From positions 433,586-497,585 of the forward strand of contig VAXW01000004.1 of NCBI GenBank assembly GCA_005884115.1: a stretch of 64,000 nucleotides of DNA, read 5' to 3'. This DNA comes from Actinomycetota bacterium. GTDB taxonomy: Bacteria > Actinomycetota > Thermoleophilia > Solirubrobacterales > Solirubrobacteraceae. The notes beneath the pieces were generated by a model that was not told where the DNA came from, did no database searches, and saw nothing but the letters and a program-made list of their open reading frames with translations. Shown in pieces: positions 46,310 through 54,720 of the stretch (positions within the stretch are counted from its first letter, which is position 1; each line of letters begins with the position of its first letter). The translations under genes were made by a program, and so were the position numbers.

Positions 46310-47421
46310 GCAGCCACCGCCTCACCGAGCACGGTCCCCGGCGAGACGCGTAGCCTGGTCACGTGCGCCTCGCCGGCGCCGGGGACATGGGCTAGGTCGG
46401 TCGTCGCGATCACGCTCTGGCCGTCGCGCGACAGCTCGGCAGCGAGCAGCTCGCGCCGCTCGGAGTCGAGCTCGCTCATCACGTCGTCGAGCAGCATCAG
46501 AGGCAGGCGCCGGCGCTCTTGCTCGAGCGCTGCGCGCTCGGCCAGCAACAGCGCCAGCAGCGCCAGACGCTGTTCGCCCTGCGACCCGAACACGCGCAGC
46601 TCCCGACCCTCGCGCACGATCGCGAGCTCGTCGCGGTGGGGACCGTGGCCGGTGTAGCCGCGCTCGAGGTCAGCGCGCAGGCGCGCCTGCAGCTCAGCCA
46701 CGAACTCATCCTCCTCGCGCGCTCGCGAGCGCGGCCTGTACTCGACCGCGAGCTCAGCCTGGCAGCCGAGCTGGCGCGCTTGGCGCGCGAAGGACCCGCC
46801 GAGCAGCTCCACGGCCGCGGCGCGGTCGGCGCTCAGCGCGAGCGCGCTGCGCGCGAGCTCGCGGTCCCAGGCGGAGATCGTCGCGCTCGAGGCCGAGCCT
46901 GTGCGAACGCGGCCAAGCAGTGCGTTGCGCTGGGCGAGCACGCGCGCATACTCGCGGCGCGCGGCGCCACGCACGGGCCATAACCCGGACACGAACTGGT
47001 CTAGGTGCGCGCGCCGCAGCGCGGGGGCGCCCTTCACCAGCTCGAGACGGTCGGGCGCAAACACGCTGAGCAGAGGGCGCTGCTCGCTTTCCAGCGGGCG
47101 CTCGAGCGGAGCGCCGTCCACGGCGATCACCTTCTCGGCGCGTCCCTCGCCGCGGGTCTGCAGGCCAACGCTCAGCTCATGCCGTTGGCGCTCGTCGTCG
47201 ACCCGCACCACGACACGCATCGCGCTGACGCCGAAGCGCACCAGCTCGCGCTCGTTGCGCGTGCGCGGGGAGCGCGCGGTGCAGCCGAAGTAGATTGCCT
47301 CCAGGAGGTTGGACTTGCCTGCGCCGTTCGGCCCGTGCACGACTGTCAGGCTCGGGCCAAGCTGGGCTTCGGCGCGGGCGTAGGTGCGGAAGTCGCGCAT
47401 CTGCACGCTGAGCACCCTCAT
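46306..47421 (-). CDS. recF: DNA replication/repair protein RecF
   Basis: A 371-residue SMC-like ATPase that loads RecA at gaps. It has the start MRVLSVQMRDFRTY, Walker A HGPNGAGKSNLL near 29-40, a helical middle region, the signature FGSQGEQRLALLALLLAE and Walker B PLMLLDDVMSELD. All motifs are intact and length is normal. It lies 11 bp after dnaN and overlaps dciA by 4 bp. Confidence 0.95.
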   Translation of the reverse strand: MRVLSVQMRDFRTYARAEAQLGPSLTVVHGPNGAGKSNLLEAIYFGCTARSPRTRNERELVRFGVSAMRVVVRVDDERQRHELSVGLQTRGEGRAEKVIAVDGAPLERPLESEQRPLLSVFAPDRLELVKGAPALRRAHLDQFVSGLWPVRGAARREYARVLAQRNALLGRVRTGSASSATISAWDRELARSALALSADRAAAVELLGGSFARQARQLGCQAELAVEYRPRSRAREEDEFVAELQARLRADLERGYTGHGPHRDELAIVREGRELRVFGSQGEQRLALLALLLAERAALEQERRRLPLMLLDDVMSELDSERRELLAAELSRDGQSVIATTDLAHVPGAGEAHVTRLRVSPGTVLGEAVAA

Positions 47422-47432
47422 CGTGGCGCCAC

Positions 47433-48545
47433 TCAGACGTTGAGGCGGATGGGCATGATCAGATACACGAAGTCCCCGCCCTCGGGCGATTCGATCAGGC
47501 CCGGACGCAGGGGGCTTATCAGCTTCAGCAGGAGCTCGTCGGACTCGACGCTCTCGAGCCCGTCGCGCAGGAATTCGGGGTTGAAACCGATCTCAAAGCG
47601 CTCGCCTCTGAATGGCACCGGGATCGCCTCGCTGGCCTCGCCCACGTCAGGCGTCTGCGCCGACACGGTGAGCGTGCCCTCACTAAAGCTCAGGCGCAGA
47701 GGGGCGTTCTTCAGCGCAAGCAGGCTGATGCGCCGCACAACATCGGTGAGCTCGGCGGTTGCCAGGCGCAACTCGTGCTCGACCGACTCAGGCAGGAGCT
47801 GGCGGTAGTTGGGGAACTGCCCGTCGATCAGCCGTGAGGAGAGCACCATGTGGCCGAGCTCGAAGACCACCTGGTTTTTCCCCACGCTGACCGCCACCTC
47901 GTCGCTGGCCTCCTGCTGAGAAATGCGCACAAGCTCCTGCAGCGCCCGGGCAGGCACGTTGGCCTCGAGGCTCCCCTGAAGCGGCTGCTGCAGCTGGGTC
48001 TCCTTGACGCTCAGCCGGTAGGAGTCGGTGGCGACCATGCGCAGCTCCTGTCCCGAGGCCGACATCAGAATCCCAGTGAGCACAGGCCGCGTCTCGTCGC
48101 GCGAGGCCGAGCGAGACACGCGTGTCACCGTCTGAACGAAAGCATCGGCCGGCAACACGATGCGGGTCTCGGCGGTGGGCTCCGGCAAGCTGGGAAAGTC
48201 CTCCGCTCGCAGCAGACGCAGGTGAAACGTCGCCGAGCCACAGATCAGCTCGACATCCTGCTCGGTGCTGCGCACCTCGAGGCTGGTCTCATCGCCGGCG
48301 AGCGAGCGTATGACGTCGAGGAGCAGGCGAGCCGGCAACACGGCGCTTCCGTGGCGCTGCACCTCGCAGCGAAGGGGCGCGCGCAGGCCGATGTCCATAT
48401 CCGTCGCGCGCAGCTCGGGATCTGCACCCTCAGGCGCAGAGAGCATCACTCCTGAGAGGGCCTGAACGGCGCTGCGAGTCGAGGCGACACGCGTCACCGT
48501 CTGAAGCTGCGCCAGAAACTCGGCCGTCGATAACGAGATCTTCAT
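47433..48545 (-). CDS. dnaN: DNA polymerase III beta subunit (sliding clamp)
   Basis: A 370-residue protein of normal clamp length. It starts MKISLSTAEFLAQLQTV and ends FVYLIMPIRLNV, the clamp's typical C-terminal MP-R/L motif. Central blocks include FPSLPEP and VSRSASRDETRPVLTGILM. It encircles DNA as a processivity factor and lies downstream of dnaA across the 147-bp putative origin spacer. The ATG at 48545 is unambiguous. Confidence 0.97.
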   Translation of the reverse strand: MKISLSTAEFLAQLQTVTRVASTRSAVQALSGVMLSAPEGADPELRATDMDIGLRAPLRCEVQRHGSAVLPARLLLDVIRSLAGDETSLEVRSTEQDVELICGSATFHLRLLRAEDFPSLPEPTAETRIVLPADAFVQTVTRVSRSASRDETRPVLTGILMSASGQELRMVATDSYRLSVKETQLQQPLQGSLEANVPARALQELVRISQQEASDEVAVSVGKNQVVFELGHMVLSSRLIDGQFPNYRQLLPESVEHELRLATAELTDVVRRISLLALKNAPLRLSFSEGTLTVSAQTPDVGEASEAIPVPFRGERFEIGFNPEFLRDGLESVESDELLLKLISPLRPGLIESPEGGDFVYLIMPIRLNV

Positions 48546-48692
48546 GTGTTGAATTCTCTGTCAGGTACGTAGTGAGTAGGGCATGTGAAGTTGTGGACGA
48601 CAGGAAGGATCTTGTTGTGGAGTGTGCTCGTCTCCGCAGGCTCGGCTTGTGCAGGGTGCACGTTGATCCTGTGGACGCCGCCGCGTATTTTC
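48546..48692. other. dnaA-dnaN spacer, putative oriC part
   Basis: The 147-bp spacer is less GC-rich than its surroundings and contains DnaA-box-like nonamers: TGTGGACGA (48592-48600), TGTGGAGTG (48617-48625) and TGTGGACGC (48670-48678). These resemble TGTGGACAA, the reverse of the actinobacterial box, with one or two mismatches. No AT-rich unwinding tract is obvious, and the true origin could extend into the rpmH-dnaA spacer. Confidence 0.5.
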
Positions 48693-50090
48693 TCAGTCGC
48701 GGCGGTCGGGCGGGGTGGCGGAGGCTGAGCGGGCGGAGAGCTTCAGCTGCTCGCACAGGCTCAGCACATCGCTGCGCGCGACGTCGTCGATCACCAGGCG
48801 GGCGCTCGTGCGGCGCCACGCGTGGAGAACGGTTGTGTGATCGCGCCCTCCGAACTGGCGCCCGATTGCAGGCAGGGATTCGCGCGTGAACTCGCGTGCG
48901 AGGTACATTGCGAGCTGTCGCGGCCAGGCAACGCGGCGGGCCCGGGTGTTGGAGAGGAGCTCCTCACTGGAGAGGTCGAAGTACTCGCACGTGGCGCGCT
49001 GGATCTCCGCCAGCGAGCCTCTCTTGGCTGGTCTGCTGGCGTTGGCCAGATACAGGCTGTCGAGCACCTCGCTCGCGAGCTGCGCGGTGAGGGGCCGGCC
49101 TGTCAGCGAGCCGAAGGCGACCGTGCGGATCAGCGCGCCCTCGAGGGCGCGCACGTTGGTGTCGACGCGCTCGGCGATCACGTGCAGGGCGTCCTCGTCA
49201 TGGAGCTCGATGTGGTCGTGCTGCACGCGCTTGCGCAGGATCGCGAGCCGCGTGCCGAGGCCCGGAGTGCTCATCTCAGCTACGAGGCCGGCCTTGAATC
49301 GCTCGCGAAGGCGGTCTTCGAGCGCCTGCAGGTCATCGGGCGGTCGGTCGGAGGTGATCACGACCTGGCGGCCGGAATCGGTGAGCGTGTTGAAGGTGTG
49401 AAAGAACTCCTCCTCGGTCTTGGCCTTGCGCTCGATGAAATGGATGTCGTCGAGCAGCAGCACGTCGACATGGCGGAAGCGCGCCTTGAAGACGTCCGTG
49501 CGGCCGGAGGCGAGCGCACCGAGGAACTCGTTGGTGAAGGCCTCGCCGGTCGAGATCCGCGCTGCAAGCCTGGGGTGATGGGCGCCCAGCAACGCCGCGA
49601 TTGCCCCCAGGAGGTGCGTCTTGCCGACGCCCGGCGGACCGCAGATGAACAGCGGGTTATATGCCTGTGCCGGCATCTCCGCGACCGCGAGCGCGGCTGC
49701 GTGCGCGAGGCGGTTGCAGTCGCCGATCACGAACTGCTCGAACGTGAGCTTGGGGTTCCCGCTTGCGGCGCTGCTGAAGGCTGGATCGGTCTCGTGGGCC
49801 CAGCGCTCGCCCCCGCCGCCGGCCCCCCCGCCTTCGCCGCTGTCTCCCGCGGCTATGAGCTGTACGACCGTGCCTGGGCCGGCAACCGCCGAGAGGGTCT
49901 GCTGCAGGACGCTGCCGAAGCGCTCTGCGATCCAGCGCTGCGCGTGCTGTGGGGCCTCGACGACGAGACGCCCCGAGCGCAGCTCGCGCGCGCGCAGAGC
50001 CGCGAGCCAGATGCGGTACGTGGGCTCCCCCACCGCAAGAGCAAGCTCGGCCTGCACCTCCGACCACATGTGCTCAAGCTCGGCGCTCAC
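48693..50090 (-). CDS. dnaA: Chromosomal replication initiator DnaA
   Basis: The 465-residue product counts from the GTG at 50090 (MSAELEHMWSEVQ), the usual N-terminus; a TTG at 50141 would add 17 atypical residues. Domain I is followed by a short Gly-rich domain II. The AAA+ domain has Walker A (CGPPGVGKTH) and Walker B (VLLLDDIHFIE). The C-terminal domain IV carries the DNA-binding signature GRQFGGRDHTTVLHA. It binds DnaA boxes and opens the origin. It is divergent from rpmH. Confidence 0.97.
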   Translation of the reverse strand: MSAELEHMWSEVQAELALAVGEPTYRIWLAALRARELRSGRLVVEAPQHAQRWIAERFGSVLQQTLSAVAGPGTVVQLIAAGDSGEGGGAGGGGERWAHETDPAFSSAASGNPKLTFEQFVIGDCNRLAHAAALAVAEMPAQAYNPLFICGPPGVGKTHLLGAIAALLGAHHPRLAARISTGEAFTNEFLGALASGRTDVFKARFRHVDVLLLDDIHFIERKAKTEEEFFHTFNTLTDSGRQVVITSDRPPDDLQALEDRLRERFKAGLVAEMSTPGLGTRLAILRKRVQHDHIELHDEDALHVIAERVDTNVRALEGALIRTVAFGSLTGRPLTAQLASEVLDSLYLANASRPAKRGSLAEIQRATCEYFDLSSEELLSNTRARRVAWPRQLAMYLAREFTRESLPAIGRQFGGRDHTTVLHAWRRTSARLVIDDVARSDVLSLCEQLKLSARSASATPPDRRD

Positions 50091-50133
50091 AGGCAGCGTG
50101 TATCCGCTTCTCTCCCGAAGAAGTCGAACTGCA

Positions 50134-50252
50134 TTATCCAAGTGGGGTCCGATAAGAACCCGGCCGCGCGACTATATCGCCCGCCCTTGCACCGGCGGGA
50201 GGGCTGCTCGCATTTGGCGGAAAATTCTGGCAGGGGAGCGCCGCCCTATACT
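50134..50252. promoter_or_regulatory. dnaA/rpmH divergent spacer: DnaA-box-like site and -10 element
   Basis: The spacer 50091-50357 holds TTATCCAAG at 50134-50142 (7 of 9 matches to the DnaA box). A TATACT -10-like hexamer lies at 50247-50252 on the plus strand, about 105 bp before rpmH; the -35 region is weak. No other gene is seen in these 267 bp. Confidence 0.4.
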
Positions 50253-50357
50253 TGATCGCCCCCGAGGACCCCTGCTCGGCCTGCACTCGCCCGCGCACCA
50301 GGAGAGCAGGTGCAGCCGCACGCGCAGGAGTCCAGAGCGTGGTTGGCGAACAAGACG

Positions 50358-50492
50358 ATGAAGCGCACCTACCAGCCGAAGAAGCGCAAGCGCGCCCGTA
50401 CGCACGGGTTCCGCGCCCGCATGCGCACGCACGCGGGGCGCTCGACGCTGAAGCGCCGGCGCAGCAAGGGGCGCAAGCGGCTGTCGGCCTGA
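50358..50492 (+). CDS. rpmH: 50S ribosomal protein L34
   Basis: A 44-residue, very basic protein with the L34 signature [20 protein letters not shown] and [11 protein letters not shown] at the end. It is part of the large ribosomal subunit. The ATG at 50358 is chosen by family length; a longer in-frame extension from 50310 is not conserved-looking. It is the first gene of the rpmH-rnpA-yidD-yidC-khpB series. Confidence 0.97.
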   Translation: MKRTYQPKKRKRARTHGFRARMRTHAGRSTLKRRRSKGRKRLSA

Positions 50493-50505
50493 GGGTGAGC
50501 TGCGC

Positions 50506-50901
50506 GTGAGCAATCCGCGGTCTCCGAGTCGCGGCCGCCTGTCGCGCAGCGCGGAGTTCGAGCGGGTTTACCGCCGCGGCCGCTCCACTGCCAACCGCCA
50601 CCTCGTGCTGTACGCGTTCAGGGGCGCCGGTGAGATGGGCCAGGGTCCGCGTCTCGGGGTCTCGGTCTCGCGCAGGATCGGCGGTGCGGTCGAGCGCAAC
50701 CGCGTCAAGCGGCTTCTGCGCGAGGCTTTCGCGCGCGCCGCGGGGCGCCTCGAGGACGGGCAGGACCTGGTCATCGTCGCGCGGCCGTCGATCGCCGAGC
50801 TCGTCGAACGCAGGGGGCTGCCGGGCGTCGAAGAGTCTCTCACTGAGCTGATTGCCAAGGTTGGTATTGCAGGTCAACCTGAGCCGGAGCCTGAGCCGTG
50901 A
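50506..50901 (+). CDS. rnpA: Ribonuclease P protein component
   Basis: A 131-residue basic protein that assists the RNA subunit in tRNA 5' maturation. The family signature RIGGAVERNRVKRLLREAF is present, with the N-terminal LSRSAEFERVYRRG. It starts at a GTG 13 bp after rpmH. Its stop overlaps the yidD start (GTGA). The tail EPEPEPEP is a short repeat. Confidence 0.95.
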   Translation: MSNPRSPSRGRLSRSAEFERVYRRGRSTANRHLVLYAFRGAGEMGQGPRLGVSVSRRIGGAVERNRVKRLLREAFARAAGRLEDGQDLVIVARPSIAELVERRGLPGVEESLTELIAKVGIAGQPEPEPEP

Positions 50902-51227
50902 GCGCGCGCGCTGCTGGGCGGGCGCCTGAGACCCGCCCCACCGTCGACGCTTCGCACGCGGGACGGGCCGCGCGGGTGGCCCGCACCGTGGTGCTCGCTC
51001 CGGTGATCGCGTATCGCAAGCTGATCTCGCCGGCCCTGCCACGGCGTTGCAAGTACGAGCCCACGTGCTCGCAGTACGCCGTGGACGCGGTGCGCCGCTT
51101 CGGCATCCCCCGCGGGCTGGTGCTCGCGGCGTGGCGCCTCTTGAGGTGCAATCCGTTCAGCTACGGCGGATACGATCCTGTCGAGGCTCAGCGAGTGTTC
51201 CGCCGCGCTCGCCGCGGGGCCCCCTAG
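50898..51227 (+). CDS. yidD: Membrane protein insertion efficiency factor YidD
   Basis: A 109-residue protein with the YidD core YRKLISPALPRRCKYEPTCSQYAVDAVRRFG and RLLRCNPFSYGGYDPV. The conserved Cys residues are present. It assists YidC-dependent insertion at the membrane. The N-terminus has about 30 extra residues. It is coupled to rnpA through a GTGA overlap and lies 5 bp before yidC. Confidence 0.95.
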   Translation: MSARAAGRAPETRPTVDASHAGRAARVARTVVLAPVIAYRKLISPALPRRCKYEPTCSQYAVDAVRRFGIPRGLVLAAWRLLRCNPFSYGGYDPVEAQRVFRRARRGAP

Positions 51228-51232
51228 CGCGC

Positions 51233-52210
51233 ATGCTCCCTTTCGCCAACGTAATCGAGGACGCGTTCTCGCCGCTGATCAGCGCGTTCGAATCGATCAT
51301 GGTCTTCATCCACCACCACCTCGTGGGCGGCAGCTGGGGACTCGCGATCGTTGGCTTGACGGTCGTCATCAGGGCCGTGCTCGTTCCGCTCACGTTCAGG
51401 CAGCTGAAGTCCATGCAGGACATGCAGCGCCTGGCCCCCCAGATCCAAGCGCTGAAAGAGAAGTACAAGGACGACAAACAGCGCCAGCAGCAGGAGATCA
51501 TGAACTTCTACCGCGAGCACAAAATCAACCCGCTCGCGTCATGCCTGCCGCTGCTGTTGCAGCTGCCGGTCTTCATCTCGCTGTTCTACATGCTGCGCAG
51601 CGATCTCAAGAAGCACATCTGTGGGAATGAGCTCGTCTCGCACTACAACAAACCGCACGACGTCATTCTGCACCACGCCGCGAGCGTGGCTCAGCTTCCC
51701 GCCAAGTACGTCGAGAAAACGAGCTGCAACACCGTCGCGCCGCACTCGGCGAAGTTCCTGTTCCTCCCCGACATCACGAACAAGGCGACGGGCGCCGCGC
51801 TGATTGTCCTGATCCTCCTGTATGTGGCCTCGCAGGTCGCCTCAACCTTGGTGGCGACCGCGACGGCCGATCCCAACCAGCGGCGCATCATGCTGGTGCT
51901 GCCGGTCATCTTCGTGCTGTTCCTGTACAAATTCCCGGCCGGGCTGCTGGTCTACTGGATCACGACGAACACGTGGACGATCGGGCAGCAGCTGCTCATC
52001 AAGCGACACATGGGCTCGATCGTGCCGCCCGGCCGTCCGGGCGTCGACGGGCGCTCGCCTGACGGCAAGCCGGAGCCGCCGTCGGGCGGGGCGCGCGCCG
52101 AGCCCGCGCTGGCGGGGGTTGGCGGCAGCGGCAGCAGCGGCAGCAGCAGGCGCTCGGCACCGCCACCGCCGCCGCGCAAGAAGAAGAAACGTTCGGGAAG
52201 GCGGCGATGA
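51233..52210 (+). CDS. yidC: Membrane protein insertase YidC
   Basis: A 325-residue insertase of the short Gram-positive type, without the large periplasmic domain of proteobacteria. TM1 (WGLAIVGLTVVIRAVLVPL) contains the groove Arg. A cytoplasmic helical loop (MQRLAPQIQALKEKYKDD) is followed by the LPLLLQLPVFISLFYML helix and two more near 190-250. The C-terminal tail is Gly/Ser/Pro-rich and ends in KKKKRSGRRR, a ribosome-binding-like basic end. The stop overlaps khpB by 4 bp. Confidence 0.95.
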   Translation: MLPFANVIEDAFSPLISAFESIMVFIHHHLVGGSWGLAIVGLTVVIRAVLVPLTFRQLKSMQDMQRLAPQIQALKEKYKDDKQRQQQEIMNFYREHKINPLASCLPLLLQLPVFISLFYMLRSDLKKHICGNELVSHYNKPHDVILHHAASVAQLPAKYVEKTSCNTVAPHSAKFLFLPDITNKATGAALIVLILLYVASQVASTLVATATADPNQRRIMLVLPVIFVLFLYKFPAGLLVYWITTNTWTIGQQLLIKRHMGSIVPPGRPGVDGRSPDGKPEPPSGGARAEPALAGVGGSGSSGSSRRSAPPPPPRKKKKRSGRRR

Positions 52211-52710
52211 GCGAGCTCGACCGCGGGGTCGACGAGGAGCTCGGGCGCGACGAGGAGCTCGAGCCGCCTGAAGTCCTCGAGGAGCTCCTCGAGGAGATCG
52301 TCGAGGGGCTTGGTCTGGACGTCGACGTCGAGATCGACCAGGCTGAGGGCGTGCTGCTGGGCCGCGTCGTGGGCGAAGACGTCGGGCTGTTCATCGGGCG
52401 GCGCGGGCAGACGATCGACGCCGTCCAGCACCTGGCCCAGCGCATCGTCTTCCCCGAAGGCCCCTCGCCGGTGCGCGTCGTCATCGACGCGGACGGATAT
52501 CGCGAGCGCCGCGCCCAGGCTCTGCGTGCCGACGCCGACGACGCCGCCGATGAGGCCCTCCGCTTCGGCCGTCCGGTCGAGCTCGATCCCATGCCCGCCT
52601 CCGAGCGGCGCGTGGTTCACGAACATCTGCGCGACCGCGACGACGTATCGACCCACAGCGAGGGCGAGGAGCCCGACCGCTACCTGATCGTCTCGCCCGC
52701 AGCCGGTTGA
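52207..52710 (+). CDS. khpB: KH/R3H RNA-binding protein KhpB (Jag)
   Basis: A 167-residue protein. An acidic N-terminus precedes a KH domain with GEDVGLFIGRRGQTIDAVQHLAQRI and an R3H-like end (MPASERRVVHEHLRD, then YLIVSPA). With KhpA it binds RNA and influences cell elongation in Gram-positive bacteria. The classical Jag_N domain is absent. The ATG overlaps the yidC stop (ATGA). Confidence 0.92.
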   Translation: MSELDRGVDEELGRDEELEPPEVLEELLEEIVEGLGLDVDVEIDQAEGVLLGRVVGEDVGLFIGRRGQTIDAVQHLAQRIVFPEGPSPVRVVIDADGYRERRAQALRADADDAADEALRFGRPVELDPMPASERRVVHEHLRDRDDVSTHSEGEEPDRYLIVSPAAG

Positions 52711-52746
52711 CCGACACGGGCCAGGCGCGCGGACGTTGGCTGGCGC

Positions 52747-52773
52747 GTTTCACGTTTTACATGACGGTGAAAC
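52747..52773. promoter_or_regulatory. Split parS-like palindrome
   Basis: GTTTCAC at 52747-52753 and GTGAAAC at 52767-52773 are the exact two halves of the parS core GTTTCACGTGAAAC, separated by 13 bp (GTTTTACATGACG). The copy lies 9 bp before the LAGLIDADG gene. Whether ParB binds is unknown; it may instead be an operator for that gene. Confidence 0.45.
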
Positions 52774-52782
52774 AATCGGGCG

Positions 52783-53154
52783 ATGCGCGAGCCTGAGCAG
52801 GCGCAGCCGCCGTTGAGCGACGTCGAGCGCGGGCTACTGGCGGGCGTGCTGATAGGGGAGGGCCACTTTGGCGGCGACGGCTCCTACCCGCAGATCACGC
52901 TGCGCATGCACGTACGCCACGAGTCGCTGTTCCGGTGGCTGGAGCGACGCTTTCCGCGCACGCGGCTGTACGGGCCCTACAGCCATGGCGGCCGCAACTA
53001 CTACCAGTGGATGGCGCGTGGGCCTGCACTCGCCGAGGACGTCCTGCCGGTGGTGGAGGACGTGCTGAGCGATGAGATCGACAGCCACGTGACGGCACGG
53101 ATCAAGCAGATGCGGGCCCGGTACGCGGATTTCTTCGCGCGCCATGAACGATGA
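52783..53154 (+). CDS. Free-standing single-motif LAGLIDADG protein
   Basis: A 123-residue protein with one LAGLIDADG motif, RGLLAGVLIGEGHFGGDGSY at about 16-35, followed by ITLRMHVRHESLFRWLERRFP and RNYYQWMA. Single-motif members act as homodimers and cut or bind palindromic DNA. No intron or intein surrounds it. It sits between khpB and rsmG, an interval that normally has no gene. The stop overlaps the rsmG start by 11 bp. It may be a domesticated regulator or a free homing nuclease. Confidence 0.75.
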   Translation: MREPEQAQPPLSDVERGLLAGVLIGEGHFGGDGSYPQITLRMHVRHESLFRWLERRFPRTRLYGPYSHGGRNYYQWMARGPALAEDVLPVVEDVLSDEIDSHVTARIKQMRARYADFFARHER

Positions 53155-53851
53155 GCCCGACGATGGCTCTCGCTGGCTCGACCTCGAGCTGAGCCAGAGC
53201 CAGGGTCAGCGGGAGCAGTTCGCTGTGCTCCTGCGCCTGCTGCGCACCGACCGCGGCGCCCCCACGAGCGCGCGCGCGGGAGAGCGAGCGGCGAGCGTGC
53301 ATCTGGCGGATTCGCTCGCGGCGCTCGAGCTCGACGTGGTGCGCGGAGCGGGCCAGATCGCGGATGTCGGCGCGGGTGCGGGATTCCCCGGGCTCGCGTT
53401 GGCGGTGGCCTTGCCGAAGTGCGAGGTGCGGCTCGTCGAGAGCCGTCGCCGGGCGTGCGAGTTCCTGCGGCGCGCGTGCGCGGCGGCCCAGATTGAGAAC
53501 GCGCGCGTCGTGTGCGCGCGCGCTGAGGCGTGGTCGGCGGGCATGGCCAACAACGATGCGGTGGTGGCGCGCGCGGTGGCCTCTCAGCCCGTAGTGCTCG
53601 AGTACGCGGCGCCGCTGCTGCGTGTGGGCGGCGCGCTCGTTGACTGGCGCGGCCGGCGGGCGCCCGCCGAGGAGCGCGCAGCGGACGTAGCGGCCGCCGA
53701 GCTCGGCATGCGCCGCGCGGAGCTGCGTCGGGTGCAGCCGTTCGAGGGCGCGCTCGAGCGTCACCTGCACACATTCGTGAAGATCCGCGCAACCCCCGGG
53801 CGCTTTCCGCGGCGGCCTGGGGTGGCGCGCAAGCGCCCGCTCGGCGCGTAG
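53144..53851 (+). CDS. rsmG: 16S rRNA (guanine527-N7)-methyltransferase
   Basis: A 235-residue SAM-dependent methyltransferase of the GidB/RsmG family. It has the conserved entry RGAPTSARAGERAASVHLADSL and motif I IADVGAGAGFPGLALAVALP near 68-87. The VESRRRACEFLRRA region and the C-terminal basic end PGRFPRRPGVARKRPL are also typical. It modifies G527 of 16S rRNA. The start ATG at 53144 overlaps the LAGLIDADG gene by 11 bp. It lies upstream of parA as usual. Confidence 0.94.
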   Translation: MNDEPDDGSRWLDLELSQSQGQREQFAVLLRLLRTDRGAPTSARAGERAASVHLADSLAALELDVVRGAGQIADVGAGAGFPGLALAVALPKCEVRLVESRRRACEFLRRACAAAQIENARVVCARAEAWSAGMANNDAVVARAVASQPVVLEYAAPLLRVGGALVDWRGRRAPAEERAADVAAAELGMRRAELRRVQPFEGALERHLHTFVKIRATPGRFPRRPGVARKRPLGA

Positions 53852-53961
53852 GTCAACACGGCGCCTCGAGCGCCGCGGCGACGGCTCGCACGGTGCACCA
53901 GCCGCGCGCCGAGGCGCACGCGGCGGGCCGTCTGACCGCGAGCGTCGCTAGCTTGCAGGCG

Positions 53962-54720
53962 ATGGCCACGGTGTACGCGATCGCCAACCAGAAGGGCGGC
54001 GTGGGCAAGACGACGACTGCGGTGAACGTCGCCGCGTGCATCGCGGAGGCGGGGCGCAGGACGCTGCTCGTCGACGCCGACCCTCAGGCCAACGCGACCG
54101 TCGGCGTGGGTGTTGGGCGCACGCACGCTCCGGGGCTGTACGAAGTGCTGACCGGAGAGGTGCGGATCGGAGAGGCGCTGACGCGGGGCAGCGTGGACGG
54201 GTTGGCGCTGTTGCCCGCCGGTCCTGGGCTCGCCGGGGCGAACGTCGAGCTGCCGCGAATTGCCGGCTTCGAGCAGCGGCTGCGCGAGTGCCTGGCGCCT
54301 GTCAGGGAGGAGTTCGAGTACGTGCTGCTCGACTGCCCGCCGTCGCTGGGCCCGCTGACGGTGAGCGCGCTGGTGGCGGCCGACCGCGTGATCGTGCCGG
54401 TGCAGACTGAGTACTTTGCGCTTGAGGGGCTGGCGGCTCTGCTCGACTCCCTCGCGCTCATGAGCCGAGGGCTCAACCCGAGCCTTAGGGTTGCGGGAAT
54501 GGTGCTCACGATGCATGACGCGCGGACGCGCCTGGCACGCGATGTGGAGCGCGAGGTCAGGGAGCACTTCCCGGACCTCGTCTTTACGACGGTGATCCCG
54601 CGCAACGTGCGCGTTGGAGAGGCGCCGAGCTACGGTCTGCCGGTGACCCACCACGATCCGCACAGCGCAGGGGCGGAGGCGTATTTCGAACTAGCGAAGG
54701 AGGTGGCGGCGCGTGGCTAG
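53962..54720 (+). CDS. parA: Chromosome partitioning ATPase ParA
   Basis: A 252-residue Soj-type ATPase. Deviant Walker A KGGVGKTTTAVNVA is at about 10-23, then LLVDADPQANAT, LLDCPPSLGPL (Walker B) and VPVQTEYFALEG. The ATG at 53962 is chosen by alignment to the family; an earlier GTG at 53893 would add 23 residues. It binds DNA and segregates origins with ParB. It overlaps parB by 8 bp. Confidence 0.95.
   Translation: MATVYAIANQKGGVGKTTTAVNVAACIAEAGRRTLLVDADPQANATVGVGVGRTHAPGLYEVLTGEVRIGEALTRGSVDGLALLPAGPGLAGANVELPRIAGFEQRLRECLAPVREEFEYVLLDCPPSLGPLTVSALVAADRVIVPVQTEYFALEGLAALLDSLALMSRGLNPSLRVAGMVLTMHDARTRLARDVEREVREHFPDLVFTTVIPRNVRVGEAPSYGLPVTHHDPHSAGAEAYFELAKEVAARG

Noticed and set aside
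48546..48692. A confident oriC assignment
   Set aside because: The DnaA-box-like nonamers are imperfect and no clear unwinding element is seen; a GC-skew or marker-frequency analysis would be needed, so it is listed only as putative.
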